A DNA stretch of 64,000 bases from Poriferisulfidus sp965221375 (GTDB lineage Bacteria; Pseudomonadota; Gammaproteobacteria; Poriferisulfidales; Poriferisulfidaceae), in contig OZ244883.1 in NCBI GenBank assembly GCA_965221375.1, forward strand, positions 806,001 to 870,000. The letters run 5' to 3'. Shown here piece by piece: positions 33,056 through 41,935 of the stretch. Every line of letters begins with the position of its first letter. The stretch's first letter is position 1. Position numbers and translations under genes: made by a program. The notes under the pieces were generated by a model. The model did no database searches and was not told where the DNA came from. It saw only the letters and a program-made list of their open reading frames with translations.

Positions 33056-36000
33056 ATGACTGATTATCCAGAATTCATCGACAATCAAAACGGCAATACG
33101 CTTGCTCGAATGCTTACAAAGGTTCTGAGTAAAGACATACTAGCAGGATCCAATACCCTCGAGATGGTTCGCATTGCCACGGCGTTTTTTAATCCGGCCG
33201 GTTTCGCCCGAATCGCTGATGGTCTTGCAAGTGTTCCTAATGTCCGATTGATGTTGGGGGCAGATCCGATCTTGGATGCTGGGGGCATACAAAAACGGCT
33301 AGACGAAACGTTTACACAGTTTGAACGGCGATGTTTAAAAGCGGAGCTGCGCCAGTTGGACGATGCGCTGCGCTATGAGAGGGACCGATTACCTTTTTCT
33401 CGTAGTAGCAGCGTTGCTTTGCGAAAACTGGCCACAGCCCTTGCTGCGGGCAATATCGAAGTACGGCGCTACGAAAAGTCATTTCTGCATGCTAAGGCTT
33501 ATATCTTTACTTCGCATGAAAATGGGAACAATAAATTGTCAGGCATCATTGCCGGATCATCTAATCTAACTGGGGCAGGACTGGCCCAGAACCTAGAACT
33601 GAATCTGGGCCGTTACGATCTTCCGACCGTAAAGCGTGCGCATAAGTGGTTCGATGACCTCTGGGTCGAAGCAGAACCTTATGACCTTGTTGATATTTTT
33701 GAGGAGGCACTACGGCCCTGTACTCCTTGGGAGATTTTCGTTCGCGTACTTTGGTGGCTCTATGGTGATGAAGTGAAAGATGATGCCTGCATGGACAATA
33801 ATCTTCCGCTAACGAATTTCCAGAAGCACGGTGTTGCTCGTGCGTTGCGCTTGATACGAGATATGGGTGGTGTAATCGTTGCCGACGAAGTGGGGCTTGG
33901 CAAGACTTTTATCGCCGGCGAAATTCTGCAGCATTATTTGGAACAACGACAGCGCGCTGTGCTGATTTGTCCGGCCTCTGTGCGGGACAGTACTTGGAAG
34001 CATTTTCTCAATGACCATAGGTTATTTGTCGAATGTCTCTCCTATGAGCAACTTGCTGGCGATATTCAACTCCGCGACAACCAGCGACCGAATGCGGACA
34101 GCCAACATCTCCAGCGTCCACTTGACGAATATCAATTAGTAATCGTTGATGAAGCCCATAACTACCGAAATCCTGATGCGCCGACTCGCGCTGCTGCGTT
34201 ACGCAAACTACTGTTTGGACGCCGGCGTGATTTACTCTTGCTTACTGCGACACCGGTTAATAATTCACTCTGGGATCTCTACCATCTGTTGCGTTTTTTT
34301 CTGCGCCAGGATGCGCAACTCGCGAACCGAGGTATCCTTTCAATTCGCGAACGTTTTACTCAAGCAGCGGCGGAAGATCCATCCAGCTTAAACCCTGAAA
34401 TGCTTTATCCAGTCATTGATGCGACGACGGTAAAGCGCACTCGACAGTTTGTGAAGAAACATTATGCTGGTGATACCATCAAGGGGCCCAGCGGAACACC
34501 GCAGCCTATCGTCTTTCCAAAACCGCAAGCGATTAGTCTTCGGTATAAGCTTGATGATCTTTTACCCGATTTCTTCGATCGATTGGAGGAAGCACTGGAT
34601 CCTGATGATGATAAAGCCATTCTATTCGCAAGATACCGGCCCGAAGGTTGGTTATTAAATCAAAGCAATGATTCAGAAGGTGCTCACGCCAAAGCTGCAA
34701 TTGGATTGCTACGCTCTGGCTTACTGAAGCGTTTTGAGTCGTCGGTTTATGCTTTTCGACAGACTCTCAAGAAAATGTTGAGAGAACATAATGCCTTTCT
34801 CAGCGCACTTGATGCGGGCTATGTAGTTACCACGCCTTTCATGCAGGAGTTGTCGGCCGATGACGATATAGCCTTTGAGGAGATGTTGGCGGCAACCGAG
34901 CATCGTGCTGATGCAGCTCTGTATGATGTGGATGGATTGCGTTGCTGTATTCAAAGAGACAGTGAGATACTTCGCGAACTACTCAAAAAAACAGCCTCAG
35001 TTGAAGCAAATCAAGACCCGAAGTTGGACACGCTTGTGCATGCTTTGATTCAGATTGCTGAAGAAGCAGAGCATGAAGCGTATGATGTTGCTGATGAACG
35101 CCAGAAACGCAAAGTTTTAGTGTTCTCGTTTTTTAAGGACTCTGTTCAGTGGATTCTGGATTTTCTCGAACAGGCGCTTGAGTCGTACCCAGAACTTGCA
35201 GCCTATCGTGGGCGCATGGTTGCAGTCAGCGGATCGGATGACTTGGCGGAGGTGCCGCGTCAGAAAGCCTTACGGGGTTTTGCGCCAGTCTCAATGGGGT
35301 CCCCACCCGGTCAAGATAACGATCTCTATGACCTTATGATTGCAACTGACGTGCTCGCGGAGGGAGTCAATCTCCAGCAATGTCGGCATATTATAAATTT
35401 TGACATGCCATGGAACCCGATGCGTTTGGTGCAGCGACACGGACGTATTGATCGCATTGGCAGTCCCCATGATCGTGTTTTTCTACGCACGATTTTTCCG
35501 GCAGATCGATTGGATCAACTGCTTGGTTTGGAGCAGCGCATTCTCGACAAGTTAGCAATGGCGGCTGCAAGTGTCGGCGTAGAGGCACCGATTGCAGGTG
35601 CAGGCCATGGTCGACAGGTATTTTCAGAGACGCGCGAGGAGATCGATAGGTTGCTTACCGAGGACGCGACAATATATGAGAGGGGTGGTACCGTTGCTTC
35701 CTCGCAGACCGGCGAAGAATATCGGCAGACCTTGCGTAAAGCTCTAGGTCAGAATCACGATGGTATCGTGGCTTTGCCGTGGAACGTAGGCTCTAGCATG
35801 GCTTGCGGTGATCGCAGAGGCGTATTCTTTTGTGCTGTTGTGGGCCCAAATACTCAGTTTGAGCGAACTTTCTTACGATTTGTTGAGGCCGATGCAGATT
35901 GGCGACTCAAGGGGGAAGAAAGCGCCGTTGAAAGGGAAATGGGGGTTTGCTTGCGCTTAATCGAGTGTGAACAAGACACTCCAACTGGGCAGTTCGAAAT

Positions 36001-36418
36001 GCTTCAAGACAGGGTATACGACTTCTGGAGAAGAGCTCAGGACGATATCCTGCACGATTGGATGCGTGAAACCGATCCAGCAAATCTTCAACCAGATGTA
36101 CGGCCTCTAAATCGCCGTGTAGCTGAGTTTATACGCGCGCATCCACCGATCGATTTTACGGAAGACAAAATAAATCGAGCTTTGGATATTTTGGAATCAC
36201 CTTGGCCAAGGCGGGAAGAGACTATGCTACGAAGTTGGTTCGAGTCATCTGACCTAAGTGGGTCGGAGCTGGCGTCTGACCTTATCAAACAAATCTTCGG
36301 GACTGGTATAGAGCCGTCCCAATCGCCTCCTCCTCTCCCTCCAATCGAGCGAAGTGACATCAAGCTTCTTTGCTGGATGGGTATCAATACAGGACGCGCT
36401 GCATTTTCGGGCGACTAG
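33056..36418 (+). CDS. PLD-nuclease / SNF2-type helicase fusion, predicted anti-phage protein
   Basis: An intact 1120-residue protein. Residues about 30-215 form a phospholipase-D-like nuclease domain with the HxK motif at FLHAKAYIF (H145) and GSSNLTGAG (167-175). Residues about 255-810 are a superfamily-2 SNF2-like helicase: ADEVGLGKT (276-284), VDEAH (364-368), LTATPVNNS (about 396-404), then IATDVLAEGVNLQ (about 760) and QRHGRIDRIGS (about 793). The last 300 residues are unassigned. It follows the methyltransferase by 57 nt on the same strand. The pair resembles the helicase-plus-methylase parts of DISARM or BREX-like systems without their other genes, so a stand-alone defence module is likely by inference. 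No good ribosome site is visible. Confidence 0.85.
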   Translation: MTDYPEFIDNQNGNTLARMLTKVLSKDILAGSNTLEMVRIATAFFNPAGFARIADGLASVPNVRLMLGADPILDAGGIQKRLDETFTQFERRCLKAELRQLDDALRYERDRLPFSRSSSVALRKLATALAAGNIEVRRYEKSFLHAKAYIFTSHENGNNKLSGIIAGSSNLTGAGLAQNLELNLGRYDLPTVKRAHKWFDDLWVEAEPYDLVDIFEEALRPCTPWEIFVRVLWWLYGDEVKDDACMDNNLPLTNFQKHGVARALRLIRDMGGVIVADEVGLGKTFIAGEILQHYLEQRQRAVLICPASVRDSTWKHFLNDHRLFVECLSYEQLAGDIQLRDNQRPNADSQHLQRPLDEYQLVIVDEAHNYRNPDAPTRAAALRKLLFGRRRDLLLLTATPVNNSLWDLYHLLRFFLRQDAQLANRGILSIRERFTQAAAEDPSSLNPEMLYPVIDATTVKRTRQFVKKHYAGDTIKGPSGTPQPIVFPKPQAISLRYKLDDLLPDFFDRLEEALDPDDDKAILFARYRPEGWLLNQSNDSEGAHAKAAIGLLRSGLLKRFESSVYAFRQTLKKMLREHNAFLSALDAGYVVTTPFMQELSADDDIAFEEMLAATEHRADAALYDVDGLRCCIQRDSEILRELLKKTASVEANQDPKLDTLVHALIQIAEEAEHEAYDVADERQKRKVLVFSFFKDSVQWILDFLEQALESYPELAAYRGRMVAVSGSDDLAEVPRQKALRGFAPVSMGSPPGQDNDLYDLMIATDVLAEGVNLQQCRHIINFDMPWNPMRLVQRHGRIDRIGSPHDRVFLRTIFPADRLDQLLGLEQRILDKLAMAAASVGVEAPIAGAGHGRQVFSETREEIDRLLTEDATIYERGGTVASSQTGEEYRQTLRKALGQNHDGIVALPWNVGSSMACGDRRGVFFCAVVGPNTQFERTFLRFVEADADWRLKGEESAVEREMGVCLRLIECEQDTPTGQFEMLQDRVYDFWRRAQDDILHDWMRETDPANLQPDVRPLNRRVAEFIRAHPPIDFTEDKINRALDILESPWPRREETMLRSWFESSDLSGSELASDLIKQIFGTGIEPSQSPPPLPPIERSDIKLLCWMGINTGRAAFSGD

Positions 36419-36579
36419 TAGTCGGGTTTTGAGTTTAGGTCAACAGATAAGTATGCCCGTTCACCGCTAGCATGGTAAAGAGTTTTGACACACTCAGTTA
36501 CCTTTATCGGATGCTATCAAAAGTACATTTCTGCGTTACCTTCTTTGATCATGAATGTTCAAGTGGTTAGTGGTTTGTA

Positions 36580-37251
36580 CTAAAGCAGTTCCGCGAGTTC
36601 AAGACGAACCCTTTCTTTGCCTTGCTCGGTACGGAGTGTGCGTACCATCCAGTTGTTGCGTTTCGGATCGTGCCAAGTAATGATTCGTGATTCTTCAGCA
36701 TCACCACGCTTGCGGACGATTTTCCAAACATCACGCATTTCATTCAACACTTCCATGCGTTCCAGGATTGGCGGATCAAAACGATACACTTTGAGTTGAC
36801 CGCGTGAAAGCACACTGTAGTTGCGCTGCAGTTTGGGGACATCCCGAAGGAGCACCAATGCCATTGCGGCGGGGTCCAGCGTATTGGTTGTGAGTTTTTG
36901 ACGGGCTTCTCCCTGATGGCTGATAATCAGAGCCTGTTGTTGTCTCCAGTCGTAAACATATTTGTAGTGGCGCTCACGGCTGGCATCCTCGTAGAAATAT
37001 TCCGCTGGACGCAAGGTTTCGTTTTCGGCTACGCCGCGCTCGGTAATCAGGCTCAGGCCGAACAAATTTGCAAGTAAATTTGGTGTGGCGGTAGCCTCGT
37101 AATAAGTGTGTGCGGTGCCATACGTCACCGTGACTGTGACTTGGCCGGCCCGAATGTCGCGGTAATACAAATCGTAGACCGCGCGCGTCACGTTGTCCGC
37201 CGCAGCAGAACCGATGCAGCTGAAGAGCAGAAATCCTAACCAGAATTTCAT
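36580..37251 (-). CDS. DUF3108 domain-containing secreted protein
   Basis: A 223-residue protein with a signal peptide (MKFWLGFLLFSCIGSAAADN) and a beta-rich body (VYDLYYRDIRAGQVTVTV, EYFYEDASRERHYKYVYD). DUF3108 proteins regularly lie downstream of purM-purN in gammaproteobacteria, as here, and are predicted periplasmic; function is unknown. Start ATG 37251 overlaps the purN stop (ATGA). It marks the right edge of the conserved core beside the island; about 160 nt of non-coding sequence separate it from the helicase. Confidence 0.88.
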   Translation of the reverse strand: MKFWLGFLLFSCIGSAAADNVTRAVYDLYYRDIRAGQVTVTVTYGTAHTYYEATATPNLLANLFGLSLITERGVAENETLRPAEYFYEDASRERHYKYVYDWRQQQALIISHQGEARQKLTTNTLDPAAMALVLLRDVPKLQRNYSVLSRGQLKVYRFDPPILERMEVLNEMRDVWKIVRKRGDAEESRIITWHDPKRNNWMVRTLRTEQGKERVRLELAELL

Positions 37252-37868
37252 GGCAATGGGTATTGAATGGGCGCGTCAATAGGCTTATCTTTCACCCAGA
37301 CGGTATCTTGCTCCAGTCGCAATGCGCCGGTGCAGAACCACTGAGCGGCAAGGGGATAAATTTTATGTTCGTACTCCAGCACACGTTGCGCGAGAGTCTC
37401 CGGTGTGTCCGTCGCAAGAACGGACAGACGAGCTTGCAGAACAATGGGCCCGGCATCCAGCTCCGCAGTCACAAAATGCACGCTGCATCCATGTTCGGCA
37501 TCACCGGCTTCCAAAACGCGGCGATGGGTATGCAGCCCGCGATAACGGGGCAGCAGGGCCGGGTGAATGTTGAGCATACGTCCCGCGTAGTAATTGACCA
37601 GATCGGCGGACAAGATGCGCATGTAGCCGGCGAGGCAGACCAGTTCGATGTCATGCGCATCGAGGGTGTTCTGCAACAGGGTTTCGTCTTCGGCAGGAAT
37701 CACGTAAGTTTTGATGCCCGCGGTTTGCGCACGCTGCAAAGCACCGGCTTGTGGTTGGTCTGTGATTACGCAGGAAATCTGTCCGTCAATTTGTCCAGAC
37801 TGTGTCGCCTCGATGAGAGCCTGCAGATTGGAGCCGCTGCCGGAAGCCAAAACGGCAATACGGGTCAT
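37248..37868 (-). CDS. purN: phosphoribosylglycinamide formyltransferase
   Basis: PurN transfers a formyl group from 10-formyl-THF to GAR, the third step of purine synthesis. The 206-residue product shows the N-terminal GSGSNLQALIEA, LAGYMRILS, the catalytic NIHPALLPRYRGLHTHRR and the catalytic aspartate in ELDAGPIVLQ. Both ends overlap neighbours by ATGA, purM upstream and the DUF3108 gene downstream, forming one minus-strand operon. Confidence 0.96.
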   Translation of the reverse strand: MTRIAVLASGSGSNLQALIEATQSGQIDGQISCVITDQPQAGALQRAQTAGIKTYVIPAEDETLLQNTLDAHDIELVCLAGYMRILSADLVNYYAGRMLNIHPALLPRYRGLHTHRRVLEAGDAEHGCSVHFVTAELDAGPIVLQARLSVLATDTPETLAQRVLEYEHKIYPLAAQWFCTGALRLEQDTVWVKDKPIDAPIQYPLP

Positions 37869-38911
37869 GGTGTCGTATCGTCGTAGAGAACTTGAGCGGG
37901 GCCGTCCCCTGCAATGATCTTGCCAATGACGCGCGCCTCAATGCCGGTGTCGGCGATGCGCTGCAGGACTTCTTCACTGTGCTGAGCTGTCGCAATAGCC
38001 GCCATGCCGATACCGCAGTTGAACACGCGCCGCATTTCTGCCTCCTCAATGTGGCCTTGTGTCTGCAGCCACTGAAAGATTTCGGGTCGGGTCCAGGTTT
38101 GGGTATCAATGTGTGCGGCCATGCCGTCAGGCAGGATACGCGGAATGTTTTCCGTTAAGCCGCCGCCGGTAATATGGGCGAGTCCCAAAATCAGATCCCT
38201 GTCCAGGACCTCGCGCAGATGAGGTTCGTAAATGACGGTGGGTTGCAGAAGAGTTTTTAGCCGGGAGAGGCGCTCGGCGGGAGTATCATCATCGCATCGC
38301 TCCAAAATGGTGTGAACCAGTGAAAATCCGTTTGCATGAACCCCGCTGGAATCGATACCGATGATGCAATCGCCGGGCTGAATCTGCGGGCGCGGTAAAA
38401 GTTTTTCCCGCTCGGCGAGGCCAACGCAAAAACCGGCGAGATCATAGTCTTCGGGTGAATAGAGTCTCGGCATTTCGGCAGTTTCGCCACCTAGCAAGAC
38501 ACAAGCGGCCTGGCGACATCCGGTGGCGATGCCCTGTACCACGGCCGCCGCATCCTCAACATTTAGATGGCCGCAAGCGTAATAGTCTAGGAACAGCAGG
38601 GCGCGAGCGCCATGGGCAAGAATATCGTTGGCGCACATGGCCACGAGATCGATGCCGATGGTGTCGTATTGCTTAAGCTCTCGAGCCAGCAGAAGTTTTG
38701 TGCCGACGCCGTCAGCACCGCAGACAAGAATGGGCTCGTCAAGGTTGTTGGGTAACTGATACAAGCCGCCGAAGCCACCCAAGCCGCTCAGCACCTGAGA
38801 ATCGAAAGTACTTCGGGCCATGGGGCCGAGTCGTTCGACGAGTCGATTGCCAGCGTCGATATTGACGCCGGCGTCACGATAAGTTGAGGCGGAATGAGGA
38901 GATTTCGGCAC
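37865..38911 (-). CDS. purM: phosphoribosylformylglycinamidine cyclo-ligase
   Basis: PurM makes aminoimidazole ribonucleotide from FGAM with ATP, the fifth step of purine synthesis. The 348-residue product has TYRDAGVNIDAGN, the ATP-site block VCGADGVGTKLLLA, CVLLGGETAEMP and ITGGGLTENIPR. It starts at GTG 38911 with an AGG-type ribosome site about seven bases upstream. It is the first gene of purM-purN-DUF3108 and divergent from the CDP-alcohol phosphatidyltransferase, the normal gammaproteobacterial arrangement. Confidence 0.96.
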   Translation of the reverse strand: MPKSPHSASTYRDAGVNIDAGNRLVERLGPMARSTFDSQVLSGLGGFGGLYQLPNNLDEPILVCGADGVGTKLLLARELKQYDTIGIDLVAMCANDILAHGARALLFLDYYACGHLNVEDAAAVVQGIATGCRQAACVLLGGETAEMPRLYSPEDYDLAGFCVGLAEREKLLPRPQIQPGDCIIGIDSSGVHANGFSLVHTILERCDDDTPAERLSRLKTLLQPTVIYEPHLREVLDRDLILGLAHITGGGLTENIPRILPDGMAAHIDTQTWTRPEIFQWLQTQGHIEEAEMRRVFNCGIGMAAIATAQHSEEVLQRIADTGIEARVIGKIIAGDGPAQVLYDDTTP

Positions 38912-38984
38912 GGAATCGCCTGGCGTGGACGAGAAATATTTTACCCTGAGCGTATAAAATACGGCTATTGACTATAGGGTCGGT

Positions 38985-39536
38985 ATGCTTGCCCAACTCC
39001 CCAATTTAATCAGTATTCTGCGCCTTTTGCTGGTGCCGTGGTTTGCGCTGTTGCTGCTGGAAGAAAAATTTGTACTGGCATTGGGCTTGTTTGTCCTGAT
39101 GGGTATATCGGATGGCTTGGATGGTTATTTGGCACGCGCTCTCGATGCCAAAAGTTCCCTGGGAGAAGCCTTGGACCCGTTGGCGGACAAAGTCATGTTG
39201 ACGGCCGCACTCGTCATTATGGGACATATGGAATTGATGCCGATGTGGTTGGCCGTCTTGGCCGTCAGCCGTGATTTTCTGATTATCGGCGGAGCGCTCG
39301 TGTGTTATTTGTTTTGGCGCACCAAAGTTTTGACTGTCTTGACCGTCGGCAAAATTAACACGTTCCTCCAAATCGTTCTGGTGCTGGCATTGTTGGGGCA
39401 ACAACTTGTGCCTTTGCCGGTGCTGCTCATTGATGTACTGATATGGAGTGTTGCCGCAATCGCCCTGGTCAGCGGTCTTTGGTACGCCCTAGTGTGGTTT
39501 AAACAGTTGCAGCGTAACGGGGATGCAGCGCGGTGA
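38985..39536 (+). CDS. CDP-alcohol phosphatidyltransferase (PgsA-like)
   Basis: A 183-residue inner-membrane enzyme with the family signature DGxDGxxAR...GxxxDxxxD as SDGLDGYLAR then LGEALDPLADK (residues about 42-70), plus four to five membrane helices. It uses CDP-diacylglycerol to make a phospholipid head group, most likely phosphatidylglycerol phosphate. A second pgsA homologue often exists elsewhere (near uvrC), so this may be the paralogue usually found beside hda. Its stop overlaps the hda start by GTGA. Confidence 0.88.
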   Translation: MLAQLPNLISILRLLLVPWFALLLLEEKFVLALGLFVLMGISDGLDGYLARALDAKSSLGEALDPLADKVMLTAALVIMGHMELMPMWLAVLAVSRDFLIIGGALVCYLFWRTKVLTVLTVGKINTFLQIVLVLALLGQQLVPLPVLLIDVLIWSVAAIALVSGLWYALVWFKQLQRNGDAAR

Positions 39537-40228
39537 GCCAAATGCTGCTGCCGTGGGGCCGAAACCCCCGGCATACATTCGAAAATTTTTGTGGGGACCG
39601 GAATACTTCTGCTTTAGCGGCGTTAGACGAGGTGCTGCAGAAAGGGGGAGTTTTATGGCTGTGTGGGGTCCCGGGCAGTGGGAAAACGCATCTTCTGCAG
39701 GCCATTTGTCAGCGGGCCGAAAGTACCCACCAAACCATGGCTTATTTGCCGCTGACTCGCAATCGCGAGCTGCAGCCGCAAGTTTTATCCGGGTTAGAGC
39801 AATATGCCTGGGTTTGTTTGGATGATGTCGATCAAGTTTTGGGGTCTTCTGAATGGGAGCAGTTGTTATTTGCTTTGTTCAATCAGGTGGTTGATCGCCA
39901 CGCCAGTTTGATATTGACGGCGCAATTACCTGCAGATAAATTGACCACGCGGTTGCCGGATCTGCATTCCCGGCTGTGTGGCGCCATGTCGTTTGTGTTG
40001 CAGCCGTTACCCGATGAACAGCAGTTTGAAGCGTTGCGTCAGCGCGCTTCGAGTCAAGGTTACGACTTGCCGGAAGAAGTGGTGCTTTATTTACAGCGTC
40101 ACGCAGTGCGTGGGTTGGGGCCGCTATGCCGAGAACTGGACCGGCTTGAAGATACTGCGTTGCGTCGTAAACGGCGACTGACCGTGCCGTTTGTGCGCGA
40201 AGTACTCAGTGAGGGCACTTCAGGTTGA
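39533..40228 (+). CDS. hda: DnaA regulatory inactivator Hda
   Basis: Hda binds the DNA-loaded sliding clamp and triggers hydrolysis of DnaA-ATP, preventing re-initiation. The 231-residue AAA+ protein has an N-terminal clamp-binding motif SQMLLPW, Walker A GVPGSGKTH, and Walker B VCLDDVDQV followed by the sensor regions (LILTAQLPA). GTG 39533 overlaps the preceding stop. Its 3' end is three bases from the convergent wrbA stop. The order pgsA-like-hda divergent from purM is conserved. Confidence 0.9.
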   Translation: MSQMLLPWGRNPRHTFENFCGDRNTSALAALDEVLQKGGVLWLCGVPGSGKTHLLQAICQRAESTHQTMAYLPLTRNRELQPQVLSGLEQYAWVCLDDVDQVLGSSEWEQLLFALFNQVVDRHASLILTAQLPADKLTTRLPDLHSRLCGAMSFVLQPLPDEQQFEALRQRASSQGYDLPEEVVLYLQRHAVRGLGPLCRELDRLEDTALRRKRRLTVPFVREVLSEGTSG

Positions 40229-40231
40229 AGA

Positions 40232-40846
40232 TTATGCGCGCTTGTATGTGGGCCGCAGGAGTTGCGCTATTTCCGCCAAGCGACGACCCAAGGCTCGGCA
40301 TACTGCAATTTCTTCTGAAGAAATAGGCTGAGGCTCGCCTTCGCCATTCCAGTGGCTCGGCCCATACGGAGTGCCGCCACTGCGCGTCTCGTTTAAAGCA
40401 GGTTCTTCATAGGGCACGCCGACGAGAACCATACCGTGATGCAGAAGCGGCACCATCATGGTCAGAAGGGTGGATTCCTGTCCTCCGTGAAGACTGTTGG
40501 AGGACGTGAAGACACCTGCAGGCTTTCCGGTGAGCGCTCCCGAAAACCACTGCCCGCCGGTTTGATCCCAAAAATATTTCATCGGCGCTGCCATGTTGCC
40601 GAAACGTGTCGGTGACCCGAGCGCCAGCCCGTCACAACGCTCCAAATCTTCAGGGGTTGCATACGGGGGTCCTTCGGCAGGAATCTCCGGTTCCGTTTGT
40701 TCGCATTTGCTGGAGATTGCCGGCACAGTGCGCACCAAGGCCGTAGCATTTTGATGTTCTTCGACGCCGTGCGCGACGCGGCGCGCCAGTTCCGCGGTGG
40801 CACCGTAGCGGCTGTAATACAGTACCAGGATGGTGGGCCCGCTCAC
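40232..40846 (-). CDS. wrbA: NAD(P)H:quinone oxidoreductase, WrbA family
   Basis: A 204-residue flavodoxin-fold protein that reduces quinones by two electrons, avoiding semiquinone radicals. It has the FMN-phosphate loop YYSRYGATAELA, LALGSPTRFGNMAAPMKYF and the late SSNSLHGGQESTLL and GGTPYGPSHW blocks of WrbA. The start is GTG 40846, overlapping the arsC-like stop (GTGA). It is the last gene of the minus-strand run from mutS. Function is assigned from family. Confidence 0.92.
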   Translation of the reverse strand: MSGPTILVLYYSRYGATAELARRVAHGVEEHQNATALVRTVPAISSKCEQTEPEIPAEGPPYATPEDLERCDGLALGSPTRFGNMAAPMKYFWDQTGGQWFSGALTGKPAGVFTSSNSLHGGQESTLLTMMVPLLHHGMVLVGVPYEEPALNETRSGGTPYGPSHWNGEGEPQPISSEEIAVCRALGRRLAEIAQLLRPTYKRA

Positions 40847-41196
40847 AGGATTTTCAGAACATTTTCCGGTGGGCGGCCCAGTGCGGCGCCTTGAGCAGTG
40901 ACCACAATCGGCCGCTCAATCAGTTTCGGGTGCTGCAGCAGGATTTTGCGCATCTGGGCCTCGTCAGGCGTCTGTTCATGCAGGCCCAGCTCTTTGTAAA
41001 GCGCTTCTCCCCGGCGGGTCAGTTCAAGGGCACTCATGCCGAGTTGCTCCAAAATTTGGTCCAGCGTCGCCGCATCAGGTGGAGTCTTCAGGTATTCAAT
41101 GATGCGCGGCTGAATGCCCTGGTTTTCCAGCAACTGCAGGGTCTGACGCGATTTACTGCATCGCGGATTGTGAAAGATGGTTACAGTCGATGACAT
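40843..41196 (-). CDS. ArsC-family glutaredoxin-linked reductase (YfgD-like)
   Basis: A 117-residue ArsC-fold protein with the CxxS-type active site FHNPRCSKSRQTL and the conserved arginines in RRGEALYK and IERPIVV. The family reduces arsenate with glutaredoxin, but the chromosomal YfgD-type members lacking arsenic genes nearby are often of unclear substrate. ATG 41196 is preferred over GTG 41199 because GAGG lies five bases upstream. It overlaps wrbA by four bases and follows the lipoprotein by seven. Confidence 0.87.
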   Translation of the reverse strand: MSSTVTIFHNPRCSKSRQTLQLLENQGIQPRIIEYLKTPPDAATLDQILEQLGMSALELTRRGEALYKELGLHEQTPDEAQMRKILLQHPKLIERPIVVTAQGAALGRPPENVLKIL

Positions 41197-41203
41197 CACA
41201 ACC

Positions 41204-41935
41204 TCAAGGCACGGGCATTAATACGATGGACCCAAAGGTGCGCACCGCCGCTGCGCTACCGCGATCTTCGCGCTGTCCGGCAATATCTGCAAGAATTTCT
41301 TGACTGCCGATTGTACGTTCCAGGATCTGCATGACCGACAAGGCTTCCAGATCAAATTTTCCCACTGGCTGCAACGTTTGATACCGCAACAGAGGGGCGC
41401 CGTCCGCAGTTTTTTGATGTTGCAGATTCAGAGCGATGATTTGCAGATTGGTCGAGAAGCTTTTCACGCTCTCGGCGTGGAGAAAGTCCAAGGCGAAAAA
41501 CTCGGCACGGTCGCCGTAAGCGATTTGCATTTGACTGACGATGCCGACCATCAAGGCGAAAACGCGGTCTCCCAGAAAGTTCGGGTCAAAGGCCAATGTC
41601 ATAGCGGCGGTGCTTCGTTGACCGTCCAGCTCGCCAAAACGCAAATCGTCATACACGCGATTGGGAAGCAATAAAGCGACCCGTCGCTCTACGGTGGCGT
41701 CCGGGTTTTTGGCCAGTTCTTCGGGGTTGAGGGCGTACAACTCGCGCATCAACAGAGTGAGATGCTCGGTGGTTGCATTCAGATGAGCATCCAAGGCGTG
41801 GTCCAGGCTGCTCTTGGCCAAATTACGGATATTTTCCGGAATGCTTTCCCGGTCGATGATGTCCTGGGCACAGCCTGAAAGGCCCAATGACAGCGCCACA
41901 ACCAGTCCGGCGAAGCCAAAGCGAGAAGTTTTCAT
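41204..41935 (-). CDS. putative lipoprotein coupled to the VWA protein, function unknown
   Basis: A 243-residue product with a lipoprotein signal (lipobox LGLSGC, Cys at about residue 22). The mature part is helical, without recognised motifs; the middle segment DRVFALMVGIVSQMQIAYG is hydrophobic enough to be buried or membrane-facing. Its ATG overlaps the stop of the CbbO/NorD-like gene (ATGA), so the two proteins are made together although one is expected in the envelope and the other in the cytoplasm. No family is recognised. Confidence 0.75.
   Translation of the reverse strand: MKTSRFGFAGLVVALSLGLSGCAQDIIDRESIPENIRNLAKSSLDHALDAHLNATTEHLTLLMRELYALNPEELAKNPDATVERRVALLLPNRVYDDLRFGELDGQRSTAAMTLAFDPNFLGDRVFALMVGIVSQMQIAYGDRAEFFALDFLHAESVKSFSTNLQIIALNLQHQKTADGAPLLRYQTLQPVGKFDLEALSVMQILERTIGSQEILADIAGQREDRGSAAAVRTFGSIVLMPVP

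Noticed and set aside
28878..36418. Assignment to DISARM or BREX
   Set aside because: No drmA, drmB or separate drmC, and no pglZ, brxC or brxL homologues in the window; only the generic helicase and methylase parts are shared.
28441..36512. Possible inverted terminal repeat of the island (AGTAACTGA near 28451 against TCAGTTACC near 36496)
   Set aside because: Only about 8-14 imperfect bases, expected by chance in several hundred bases of flanking sequence, and not at the exact borders.
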